A stretch of 64,000 nucleotides of DNA, from positions 147,341,622 through 147,405,621 of the forward strand of contig NC_068920.1 in the NCBI RefSeq assembly GCF_023091745.1, in the 5' to 3' direction. This DNA comes from Budorcas taxicolor (Eukaryota > Chordata > Mammalia > Artiodactyla > Bovidae). The first letter of the stretch is position 1; the number at the start of each line of letters is the position of its first letter. This document shows, one piece after another, positions 33,801-45,800 of the stretch. Made by a program: the position numbers and the translations under genes. The notes under the pieces are model-generated. The model worked only from the letters and a program-made list of their open reading frames with translations. It did no database searches and was not told where the DNA came from.

Positions 33801-36800
33801 GTTCTGAAATCACACAGAACTAAGCAGTGTGCAGTCAGTAACGTTTAGACAAGGTTTGAATTAATCATGAAAGTAAAAGCACTAAAGTTAAGCCAACGAA
33901 TGTAAAAATAAATATCCAAGGCGTAATTCACTGAGTAAAGCAGTTCATGGTAATTCTCTAACCAAAAGCACTGCTAATCTAGTTCCAGGCACCTGGCTGA
34001 AAGACTTTACATCTCCTCTTATTAATAAGTAGTCTGTAAATTTGGAATTGTGTATTTTCCTCTAAACAAGCCTCAGTCAATGAGGTTGGATGATTAATTA
34101 AAAAATAAAAAACTCGGCTCTCAAGCAGGCATGAGCCTTTTTTCCAGTCTTGGCTCTCTGTTTGATAATTCTTCAAAGCTCCTCCCCAGGACCCATCACA
34201 GCCAGATGTCCTGGGGGTTAGGCTCTGCCCAGCCAGCTGCAGGTCAGGGCCCTGAGAGGAGGAAGCGATGGAAGCCAAGCAGACATGGTCGCTCATGGAG
34301 GAGGCTCCATGCCAGTGAACAGAGGGGCAGTGGGCAGTGACTCCCAGCAGTAAACGTGCCCACCTAGGGCCACTGAGGGACCAAGTCTGATCTCAGGTGG
34401 AGTCAGGAAGAAGAGGGCAAGATGCCTGAACCTTGTCTAGGGTCATGGGGCCACCAGTTAACAGCTGTAGGCCACCCTCTGCCTCTCAGAGCCCAGAAAA
34501 TGTCTGCAACACGGGGGCAAGTCCACAAGACAGCAGAGCAAAACTGCTGATAAGTATCGGACCTCAGCAGCCTGGCAGAGCGGGCCCTGTCTTGCTAGGT
34601 GGCGCTGGCTTCCCAGCTCTGCCCGGAGCCCAGTGGCCAGAGGGGTCAGGGGAAGAGGTGGGGCTGAGGCTCACCAATGCCAATGGAGGCCTTGCCCCGC
34701 AGCAGCAGCTTCAGGCACTCGGCACTGTCGGTCAGGCAGCAGTAGTGCAGGGCTGTGCTCCCCTTCCCCGTTTGTTTGTCCAGGTTCCCACTGGCAAGAA
34801 CGGACAGAGAGAGAGAGAGAGGTCTCAGGTCAGAGCGCTGGGTTGCTGCGCAGGGGACTGGGGTTCGGAAGCGGGAGAGGCAGTCAGTGCCAGGGTTCAA
34901 GGCCGGCAGGGTCTCTCGTCCTCTTCCAGGGGTGGCGGGCCACAGCGCCAGCCCAGCTTGTGGCAGGAGGAGGCCTGGGCTTAAGGCTGTCAGGGAATAA
35001 ACGACGATGGCAGAGCCGGCCAAAAAGGGGGCAAGGCACCTGTGCACCCCTGAGCAGGGGCTGGGAGAGGGACGGGTGAACTGGGGTCCCTCCCGCTGCA
35101 CTGCTAAGGCCCCACCAGTGTGTCTCACTGCATGGAAGGCTGGGCTGAGCTCTTTTCATCCTACTGACGACACTCTTACCAGGAAGGGGAAAAGCCACTT
35201 TTTCTAAAATTTAGAGTCACCAGGCTCCTCTGAGCTGGCTCGCCCTGGACCACCCTGAAAACAGGCTCTGGGAGAACGAGAGGACCACACGGGTTCTGCC
35301 AACACATAACAGACTGGACAATTCCAGGACGAGCCACTCAGCCCACTGGTGGGGCAGCCACTGTCATGCTGTGAGCGGGACAGCAGGGCTCCACCCTGGA
35401 CAGACATGTGGGGACGCAGAGGGACCACCGGGAGACAATGCCTCAGGATCCCGACAAGGGGAAACCAGCCACGTTCCCTGTTCCTTTTTCCCAAGCAGCT
35501 ATGTTTGCAGTAAAAAAGGGCCTGATCTCTCATCTCTCTACTCCCCGCTCCCGAGAAGAGGGATCAGGGTTGCCCTTCTCCTGCCCCCTGAGAGTCTGCT
35601 CTGAGGGAGCTGGCACTGCACAGCTGCTCCGAGCCCCTCCCCGCTCCTGGTGCTGGGTGGGCAGCTCCCCGCAGGCGTCCAGTGAGCTCCCAGCTCCTGG
35701 GGAAGGAGCTGACTGCCCCCAAGCTCCTCCAACCCCAGCCGTCTCTTTCGTCTTCCCTCCAAGAATGGCAGAAGACACAAAATGAAAAACGTCTCCTTGC
35801 TTCTGCACTTGCTGAAGAATTTCTGTGGCTTCTGGCCATTCCCTGCCCTGACTCCCCACAAAGCCACGCTCAGGGAGACACGATGTACCTCGACCGGGCT
35901 TCACGACTGGACTCCGACTGTCAGGCCAGCCCTGCACCAAGCAAGGCAGGACAAACCTGATGGGAGCGCTGGGGCCAAGGAAACTGCCCGTGCACGTCCT
36001 CTCCACAGGCACGCTCTAATTGAAAATAACAGCTTTCCCTACCAAGCAAAACACCCACAACCCTGCCTCGGCCCAAGCTGGAGGTGGAGCCCTGCTTCCT
36101 GCTTCCCTCTCCCTTTGCTCATGGCACCCTGCCTGACATCATGGGAACCCCCACCCCACAGGACAAGCTGGGGGCTGCCCTGCTTTACGTTATGGGGACC
36201 CCACCTCACAGGACAAGCTGGGGGCTGCCCTGCCTGATGTCATGGGAACCCCCACCCCACAGGACAAGCTGGGGGCTGCCCTGCCTGAAGTCATGGGGAC
36301 CACCCCCCATCTCACAGGACAAGCCTAGGGACTGCCCTGCCTGACCTCTTGGGGACCACTCCCCACTTGACAGTCAAGGGGGCTGCAGCCAGAGGCTGTT
36401 TTCCAGGGGCTTGGAATTCAGCAGACCTATTCACGGGGCGTCCCCCTGACCCCCAGACACTGGAAGCTGGATGCTGCGGACACCAAGAGTGGTTAAGACT
36501 GCGCAGGAACCCCCACACCTGCAGCCCTTTCACTGTCCCGTAACTCCTAGTCACACCTGAGGAAATTCCAGCATGTTGGCCACATCACAGAAGCAGTGAG
36601 GCAACCCCTGATCCCTTCCCCAGAAACACCCAGGAGCAAAATCAAACACCGGCCCTGATTTCAGGACACCTACCTGTTCTGAACTAAAAAGTCTACAATG
36701 TGGAGAGAAGTCCGGTCCACAGACCTGACGGCAAGATGGAGAGCAGTCTCATCCGGCTCCTGAAGACCAAACAGAAACATTCCAGAGTCCCAAGGGGAGC

Positions 36801-39800
36801 ACTCAGCTCTGCGGCCAGTGCGAGTGAAAGCGTGTATTTCTCTTCTAAAAGCCTCTGAGTCTCTCCTTTGAAAAACCCATCTCTAAAACGTGTTACCTAT
36901 TGCTAAGTTGTGTCTTGCGACCCCATGGACTGTACAAAGCCTGCCAAGCTCCTCTGTCCATGGGATTTCCCAGGCAGGAATACTGGAATGGGTTGCCATG
37001 CCCTCCTCGAGGGGATCTTCCCAACCCAGGGATCAAACCTGAGTCTCCTACGCTGGCAGGCAGATTCTTCACAGCTGAGCCACCAGGGAAGCCAATCCCC
37101 AGGGCAAATTCTGCCCTTGGGAATTTAGAGACTGCCTATCATTTAGAGACTGGTCCTAGTCCTCCTCCCTCCCCGGGAAAGAATGAGAAATTCGGGGGTT
37201 TCATTGCAAAGTCCTCTCAAGGTTTCTGACCCCCTCCCTGAATCATCAGCATAATGAAGCTTAGGCCTCCTTCCCCTGGGGATGGACTCTCTTCCCAGAG
37301 CTGCCACTACAGTTTGGCTGAAGAATCAACCACGAATCTCCTCTCACCCAGGACTCACTGCCTCTTCTCTCAGGGTGTTTCATGACACTGTCAGCACTTT
37401 TGATGACACTGCTTTGTCATTCCCCATCAACCCCCCCCAACCCTTTCTGTTTTTACAGGTCCTTTCTTACATGTCCATTGGCCAGTGGGATTTTTTCTGT
37501 AAGATCCACACCGTCAGCATATGCTTGAAGTAATCCAAAAATGTCTCTTGATTTCACGGCTTCACAAAGACTGTGAAGTTTGGCCGCATTATCCGCGTGT
37601 TTTTTCCGTGCGTATTTCCTCTCAATGTACTTGGCAGTGATGTAGTCCTTTCTTGCGTTCCTGAAATCAAACATAACTGCCCTGTAAATGATTAAGGGTC
37701 GTAACATCCATTCATCTGTAATGAGTTAAAAATAATCCCACCCCCTCATGGTAACAAGGACTGATGCTGAAGCTTCCATACTTTGGCCGCCAGATGCAAA
37801 CAGCTGAGTCATTGGAAAAGATCCTGATGTTGGGAAAGATTGGGGGCAGGAGGAGAAGCGGGTGACACAGCATGAGATGGCTGGATGGCATCGCCGACTC
37901 GATGGACCTGAGTTTGAACAAACTTTGGGAGATAGTGAAGGACAGGGAAGCCTGGCATGCTGCAGTCCATGGGGTGGCAAAGAGCTGGACCCGACTTGGC
38001 GACTGAACAACATGGTAACAAGCAGCACCGGCAGAAAATGACAGAGCAGGAGGCAGGCGGCATGTGGCTCTCCTGCAGCACCCACGTCCACTCTGCCTCT
38101 AGCACTTTCAGGAGGCTGGACACCCAAGACAGGGGGTATCAAGGACTGGGTCTAAGGGATAAGCAGCCGGGTCGGGGGGACTGGCAGACTCCAAGGGAAG
38201 ACTGTTTTCCTGTTGGTGGGCACCATGCCTGGCAGCCAGGTTCCCCACATGCCCCATGAAATCAAACGAGTTGTCCATCTTCATGGTCTATTTCCTGGCT
38301 TTAACTCGGCCTTGCGGGCACAGACCCCACCTCTCCCAGGAGCGGAGAGCAGCAGCAACTCCAGGGGAGCCAAAATCCTCCCCCGCCGTAGACTGTCAAG
38401 TGACCCTGGGCAAGTATGTGACCCCAAATCTTCTTATCTGTGAAATGCACACAGCCTGGGCGAAGCACACGAGGTGACACTTGGCCGCACTCCCGGCAGG
38501 TCCTTGGGGCCTTGGAAAGTACTGATGAACTTGAAAGACGGAGCAAGAAAAACAGCGGCTCCTGGCCCAGAGGACTGAGCACTCCAAGGACCATAACAAG
38601 CAGCAACAGCAACAACAAAAGCCTAGACACTGTGTTTGAGGGGCAGTAGACGCTAATCACCCACGACAACCAAGTCATAAGGGTCCATCAGCTGAAGAAC
38701 AGGTAAAAAAGACGTGGTGTCCACATAACAAGAGTACGACTCAGCCACAAAAGCAATGAAGCACTCACATGGACGAACCCTGGAAACACCCTGAAATCCT
38801 AAATGAAAGACGCCAACCCTAAGGACCACACATGGTGTTATTCCATTCACTGAAATGCGTAGAGATAGGGAGCGGGGGAGCAGTGGCCCCAGCCTGGGGG
38901 GAGGGGGTGTTACGGGGAGGCGGGGGCATAAGGGGACAGAGTAGGGGATGGTTAACAGGTACAGGGCTTTGTGCTGGGATGAACAAAATGTTCTAAAATT
39001 GCTTGTGGTGACGGAATAACAACTGAGAATATACCAGAAGCCAGTGAACTGTACTTTACATGGGTGAACTGTGATGGTACGTGAATCATATGTCAACCAA
39101 ACTGTTAAAAATTCCAAAGACAAAAATTCAGCACGGATCAAGGTGTTCCCCCCCACAACCCCCACCCTGGTAACTCTGGGCCAGCGACTCAAACATCCTT
39201 ATCCTGTGCAAAAGCACACAGTTGAGGTGTGCACAAGCCGATGACTCTGCTCACAGGCCTCTGCGGGATCACAGAGACGGAGACAGCACACTGAGGCCTT
39301 AGGCCCAGGATTCTGTATGCAATAACCAGGGCAGCGCGGAGTGAAGAGGCGCTGGGGGAACCCACCGGCTCTTCCTGGCTGGGGGACCACTCGCTCCTAC
39401 CCTGGGACCAGGACTACACCCACTGCACCTGCTTCTATGATCGTCACGGACCAAGGCCCCCAGGTCGACCCACGTGGGTCCTTGCTGCAGCCCACCAGGG
39501 TTCAGGACCGGGTGGGTCAACTCCAGGATCCCAGCAGGGGCACACAACACTTTGCCAGCTTCACCTAATAAACCAGCACCTAGGTATCCATAGACGCTGC
39601 CTTGCGTGAACTGTGCTGGGGGATTTAACATGTGTCCCCCACGGGGGACAATTACTGCAGGCCACAGGTCGGGCGGAGCTGTGCTGTCCATCTGACCCTC
39701 GCAACAGCGTTGTGAATGTGAGCCCATGCCCTCCAGCAGCCTGGCAGCTCCGAGGGCCGCCCTGCTCCGCTGGACTGAGCTCTCCTCGCAAGGGCTCCCG

Positions 39801-42800
39801 GCCAGAGCGATGCTCTGGCTGCTGCCTGGTGACTGTCCTGGCTTGACAAAACTAACAACCCATCTGATGAAACTCTACAGGTCTCTTATGACAGGAGGCA
39901 GGGCTGGACAGGTGTCAAGGCTTAGATGGCTCCAATAATCACTTTGGGGCAGCATCACTACGAACCCTCAGGAAGGGGCTAGTGCTAAACTGGACCTTAT
40001 ACTTTTTAAATGTTTTATCCACTTGTCCAGGCTCTGGGTCCCAAACCTGGAAGGTGGTCCCTCCACCAGCATAGGTACAGGTCTGTTTGGGCCACACCAG
40101 GCCCCATGGATTCCTGGGGTGGAAGTTGACTCTGCCAGTGTGACCCCTCCACCCCCTCTTTTTTGGGAAAGGTTAAGGCTTTTGGAGGAAAGCAATGAAT
40201 TTAATAATAATGTGTTTGGCATGCCCCATGGATTCCTGGGGTGGAAGTTGACTCTGCCAGTGTGACCCCTCCACCCCCCCTTTTTTTGGGAAAGGTTAAG
40301 GCTTTTGGAGGAAAGCAATGAATTTAATAATAATGTGTTTGGCATGCGTTCAGAGAGGGAGGCTTCTTATACTTCCAAAGGACAGGGCATGCGTGAGCGC
40401 CCAGAATCACAGGAGAGAAACGATTCTGGCCTCTGTGAGCAGGAAGCTCCCTGCTTCCTGCCTATTTAGATCTCTCAGCACCCCCCCCCCCGCAAATCCA
40501 TCTGGGGATTCACAGGCCACGAGACGGTCTCTGGCTTCCCTTTCAACAGATTCATCTGCAGATGGTGTGCTGCTTTGAGATAAAGCCAGGAGCAGTGCAC
40601 TCCTTTTAATCTGGAAGTAAGATAGTAGCTTCTCTAAGTAGTCACCGAGCTAGAGCTTCACCTCTGACTCACTGATTCATTGTTTATGTATGAGTATTTC
40701 CCATCACAAGCAACATCCTGTGGTAGAACATGCAAACATGAGTAAGGTGAGATTTATTAGAAAAAAGTATGTGGACACCTAGGTACAATGTAAAGTGGGG
40801 TGAGATGCTTTAAAACAGAGCTACGCTCACAACTGGTTTCAGCTGAGGGGCGTCCACGTGGGTGCCAGTTTGCTGTCACGCTGGTCATCTGCCCTCATTT
40901 TGGGAAAAAAAAAAAAAAAAAGGAGGGGAGTAAACATCTTTTTCACTGGTGCCAAGGTTGGGGGCCAGGGCTAGGGCTCAATGTAGATGGAACATTTATA
41001 TCCAAGAGTCCCATGCAGACAGGATTCACTTTTTAGAACCATTTCCCCCCAAAATAAACAAGTGCTCTGCTTTTATAAAGCACCCCTGGTACTTGGAAAA
41101 AATCAGTGACCACGTCTTATACTTTGTTCAAAGTGGATCAATACTACAGGGTTTCAGGAGACCACGCCCTTCACTGTGAGAGCAGGTGTCTATGAGACAG
41201 TAAGTGAAGTGCCCCAGGGGACCATGACGTCTCTGTCCTAACAGACCTTCTTGTAACCCAGTCAGCCCATGTCAAGGGACCTCTCCACGGACACCTGCCT
41301 CGAGAGGACCCGAACTTCTCAGCACCCATGCCCACAGTGAGCAACAAGGGCAGCCAACACCAACCAAGCACGAGGTAAGTGACCCCCTCACCCAATGTTC
41401 GTTCCAGCGGCTCTGTGAGCAGGGGGACGGCAGTCCCTCTGCTTTCTATTAAAGGAAAAGGGCCCCGGGAAGCTGACGAACCCTCCCCAGCTCCCACAGT
41501 GGGCAAGGATGCAGGTTTCTACGCCTCCCTGTTGTCTCTCCAGGTCTGGGTAAGGATACAGACTTGGAACTCAGATCCTCGTTAGGAGAGGATACCAACT
41601 CAGTAAGTCCCGTGCCTGGAATCTAAAATCACACCTCGTGCAATCTCAAGGAAATGCCACACCACCGCCATCTGCTCCAGGACCCAGACGAGGACTGACA
41701 CTAATCCAACCCCACCCACGCTCACCTCCTGATACCTTCTCCTCCATTAGTCTGTCTAAGCTCCCTCCCTGGAGGGAAGTCACCTCAGCCAAGGGCAAAG
41801 AACACAGATCCTGTGACCTTGGCTTCCAAAGACCCGCCCCCACAGCATGAAACCCTCTCCCCACCACTGCTCGGGGTCCTTGCCTGACACCTGGGGGAGC
41901 CCTGCCAGCAGCTCTTGCTCTGGTTACTCCCAGGGGACGGCTGTCTCAGTGAATGGATTTTCTCTTCTCTCTGAGTACATATTTCTTTTTTTTAAATTAT
42001 TTATTTCTTCCTCTTTTTTTTGGTTGTACTGGATCTTCATTGCTGCACACAGGCTTCCTCTCATTGCAGCGAGCGGGGGCTTCTCATTGCAGTCGGTCCT
42101 CTTCTTGCAGAGCACGGGCTCCAGGGTGTGCCAGCTCCAGTAGTTGCAGAGCAGAGGCTTAGCTGCTCCATGGCATGTGGAATTTTCCAGAATCAGGGAT
42201 CGAACCTGTGTCTCCTGCATTGGCAGGTGGATTCTTATTCACTGTACCACCAGGGAAGTCCCTGAGCATGTTATTTCTCACTTCCCCTTTCCTGCCACAA
42301 CACACTCTGACTGGAAATCAACCCTGAATATTCACTGGAAGGACTAATGCTGAAGCTCCAAAACTTTGGCCACCCGATGCAGAGAGCTGACTCACTGGAA
42401 AAGACCCTGATGCTGGGAAAGATTTCAGGCAGGAGGAGAATGGGGCGACAGAGGATGAGATGGTTGGATGGCATCACTGACTCGATGGACACGAGTTTGA
42501 GCAAGCTCCGGGAGCTGGTGATGAGGACTGGGAGGCCTGGCGTGCTGTAGTCCATGGGGTTGCAAAGAGTTGGACACGACTGAGAGACTGAACAACAATA
42601 CCACTCAAATGCTGAACTGGCCTGGGACCACCCCCATCTGCCTCACTGTGCCCCCCTAGAGTGGGTAAACCATCCCAGGCCTGGTACAGCAGACAGGCCA
42701 CCCAGGGAGAACAGGGCTGGAGCCTTGGGGGGCAGGCCAGGCACTGCCCTGACCCCCGGTCACCCATCACCTCTCTCGAGGACCAGTGTGTGGCCTGGGT

Positions 42801-45800
42801 GGTTTATGCTTTATACGGTAAGACTGGTAGGAAATTCCCCTGCTATCAGCTCTGCCTCAGTGGGCCAGCTGGGTGCATGACGAGGCACAAACGAGTCCTC
42901 ATCAGGTTTTGTGTCAACAGTTAAAACAGAAACAAAAATTTCTTTGAAGGGAATGACACACTCGACATTTGCTCTGAGGACCAGACATAACCACGTATCT
43001 ATGACAACCCACCCTCTCAGCGGCTCAGAATTCAGAGAGAACTCAGGTGGGAGGGTGACAACCCTGCTCTGAGGCAGAGGCAAGGCTGTGCCCACACAGA
43101 GGGAGACACTCAGTGTTCCCCCCCAACACCCAGGGAAATCTGCTTGCCTATGGCTTCTAAGAAAAACTGCCACATCAAATTTCCACTTAGACACCCAGAA
43201 GGGTTGCAGAGACTTTACACATAACACAGGCTGATTTCTTCTTTAAAGAAGCAACAATCGATACACCCAGACTTGTGCCCCCTGCCTCTGGGGGCCCGGG
43301 GCAAGCCAACCTTTGTTCAGCGAGCGAGACCCGCCAGCCGCGTACGTACATGTCGCTGCCTGGGTTTGGTTTGACTGAGTCCTCAGCGGGGAGACAGCAC
43401 TCCATGACTTCATTGAAGCCTGCGTTCCCGATATTCTTGGCAAGCTGCAAAAACAAAAGTCTGTTTCAGTGCACTCAATTATTAATACCTTCTACCGCTC
43501 CACACTACTCACACAGCTGATGATTTATTTAATGGTCACTAAGAAATAGAGCAATAAAGTGGTTTGCCTTTAATGAAGTTGGACAAAACCCAAACCCCAG
43601 AGGTACCCATAAACCAGAGACAAGAGCGCCTGTTACAGAGGGCTCTTGTAAAACGTCCCCTGGACAGAAAGCCTCCATGGACGGGGAGGAGCGGGAACTC
43701 GGCTCAACTCAAGTTTCTATTCTTTCCCCAACCTCCCACCCCAAGAAGAACCTGCGCTCTGGCTGAGAGATCTAACAGCCTTTACTCCTGCCAGCGAGGG
43801 GGGGACCTGGCCAGGAAGCCAAGATTCGCATTCAATCATGGTTCTATTTACTGGCTTTGTGACCACAGGCAAGGCGGCTTCCCTGAGCTTCAGGTTTTTA
43901 ATAGAAATATGGGGATGATACCTACCTTGCCAGCCTGCAAATGATAAAATGGGATTTTACGTGAAAGCATTCAATACACCAAAGCACTGAAAAGGTGTCT
44001 GTTTCAAGGTAAGGTTCTCACTTGCCAATCAACCCCCTGACCTAGTTAGAAACGAGCAGGTTTCATCACTGCTCACTGACACAGGCTCTGTGCTGGATGC
44101 GGTGGGTAACACGTAAACACCATGGCTGGTGGCAGCCAGGCCACCCCAGCAGCGTGGCACCTGGCACACTCCCGAACGGATGTGCATATCCGGAGTGACT
44201 GGGGTCTTAGGAGCAGGGACTTATTTGTTCCACCCCCAGCACGCAGCTAAGCACCTGGCCAAAGTGGGATTCTTCAACATCTAGCGAAACAAAGAAACCG
44301 AATGTGAACACCGGGCCCAGTGCAAATCGGGTGACTGGGGTCTTAGGAACAGGGACTTATTCATCCCACCCCCAGCACCCTGCTCAACACCTGATGGAGA
44401 CTGGGTTCTTCAGCATCTAATGAAACAAAGAAACTGAACGGGAACACCAGGCCCAGTGCTTTGCAGCGAACAAGTATTTTCATTTCCCATTTCCACACTG
44501 AAAACGACAACAGTGGGAGCAGTGACACTTCTGGGGCTTCTGCCCTCAGTGAACCACGTGGACACAGGTGAGTGGGCTGTGCCCGAACAGCCTCTCTCAG
44601 GGGCACAGCTGAAGGAACAGCTAAGGGGTCTGGGTTGGAGAAGGCCACGCTTCCTGGTGGCAGGTCACATGACATGGAGAGGGGGTCGGGGGTGAGGGTG
44701 GTGGTGCGAAGGACAGAGAAACACGCCAGCTTCATGATCGGGGTGGGGAGGCTTTCTGAGTCTTCCTAGTCCTTGTGAACCAAGTTCGGGATGTCCTGAG
44801 CCCCAGGCTCTCAGGAGCCCCTGCCTGGGCCTCTAGCCTGACCCTGGGGTCTCTGGTGGCAAAACTCCAGGTGCCTCACTGCTCTGTCTCCGGAGACAAA
44901 GCTGAAGATCAGAGTGGCACGCCACAGTGGGTGATGCGGCGTACTGAGAAATCTAGACTGAACCCCGGTATCGGAGCCCCGGTTTAGAGCCAGGCACCTG
45001 CTAAGGCCCCACCGCTCTGCTCAACATGAACAGCGTCCCACAGCCAAACATAACTGCCTTCAGGGGGGTGACAGGACGAACCCCTGCGCCGCTCCCGGGA
45101 GCCCCCTGGGCTGTGGGCAGACGGGAGGGGGTGAGGGGAGGAGGAGGATTCCCAGGAATCGGGAGCTGCTTCCCTTCTGCTGGGCTTGGCTGGCTCACAG
45201 GGGCCAGCTGGTCCAGGGGGCCACCACTGGGCTGTGCATGTAAGGCTGTGCATCACAGCTGCCCAGCGCAGGCCATGGGTCACCTCACAGCCTCATCGAG
45301 TCCTAGTGGATGGTCCAGCTTGCGGGAGAGCCCTCTGGAACCAGGAGCCAAAGCACAGTGTTTGCAGATGGAGGGGGCAGCGTCATGTCAAGAAGACGGG
45401 GGCCCAGCAGGATAGGGCAGGAGCCCGGGCAGCAGGAAGGTGGGTTAACCAGCCCTGACCCACACAGCCTCTGCTCCCAGAGCACTGCCCCTGGACAGGG
45501 GGCCTCATCGAGGGGACACAGGGTCCCAGCAGATCTTGGGGGTCCAGGGCATTCACAAGCCATGTCGTCAGGGAATTGAGCCTCAGGGATGGCCAGAACA
45601 CACATGGGGCCCTCGGGCAGGCTGGGCTCTAGGCCTCCTCCAAGGGGCTCAGTCTAACAAGACAGAGGTGAACTAAAAAGCAAAGGAAGGGACCTGTAAT
45701 GAGGGCTGAACCAGCAATGCTGGAATGGAGACAGCAGGATGGTGGGAGAGCAGGGGTCTGGACTGGATGCACCCCCCACCCCACGCCCTGGGACTGTGTC

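Larger units (their letters stand above)
37661..43349 (-). other. ASAP2: ASAP2 intron
   Basis: Holds two BovB 3' ends, an L1 3' end, a 122-bp tandem duplication, a CHR SINE and homopolymer runs (C run near 40481, A run near 40905), listed separately. Otherwise unique. Confidence 0.5.
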
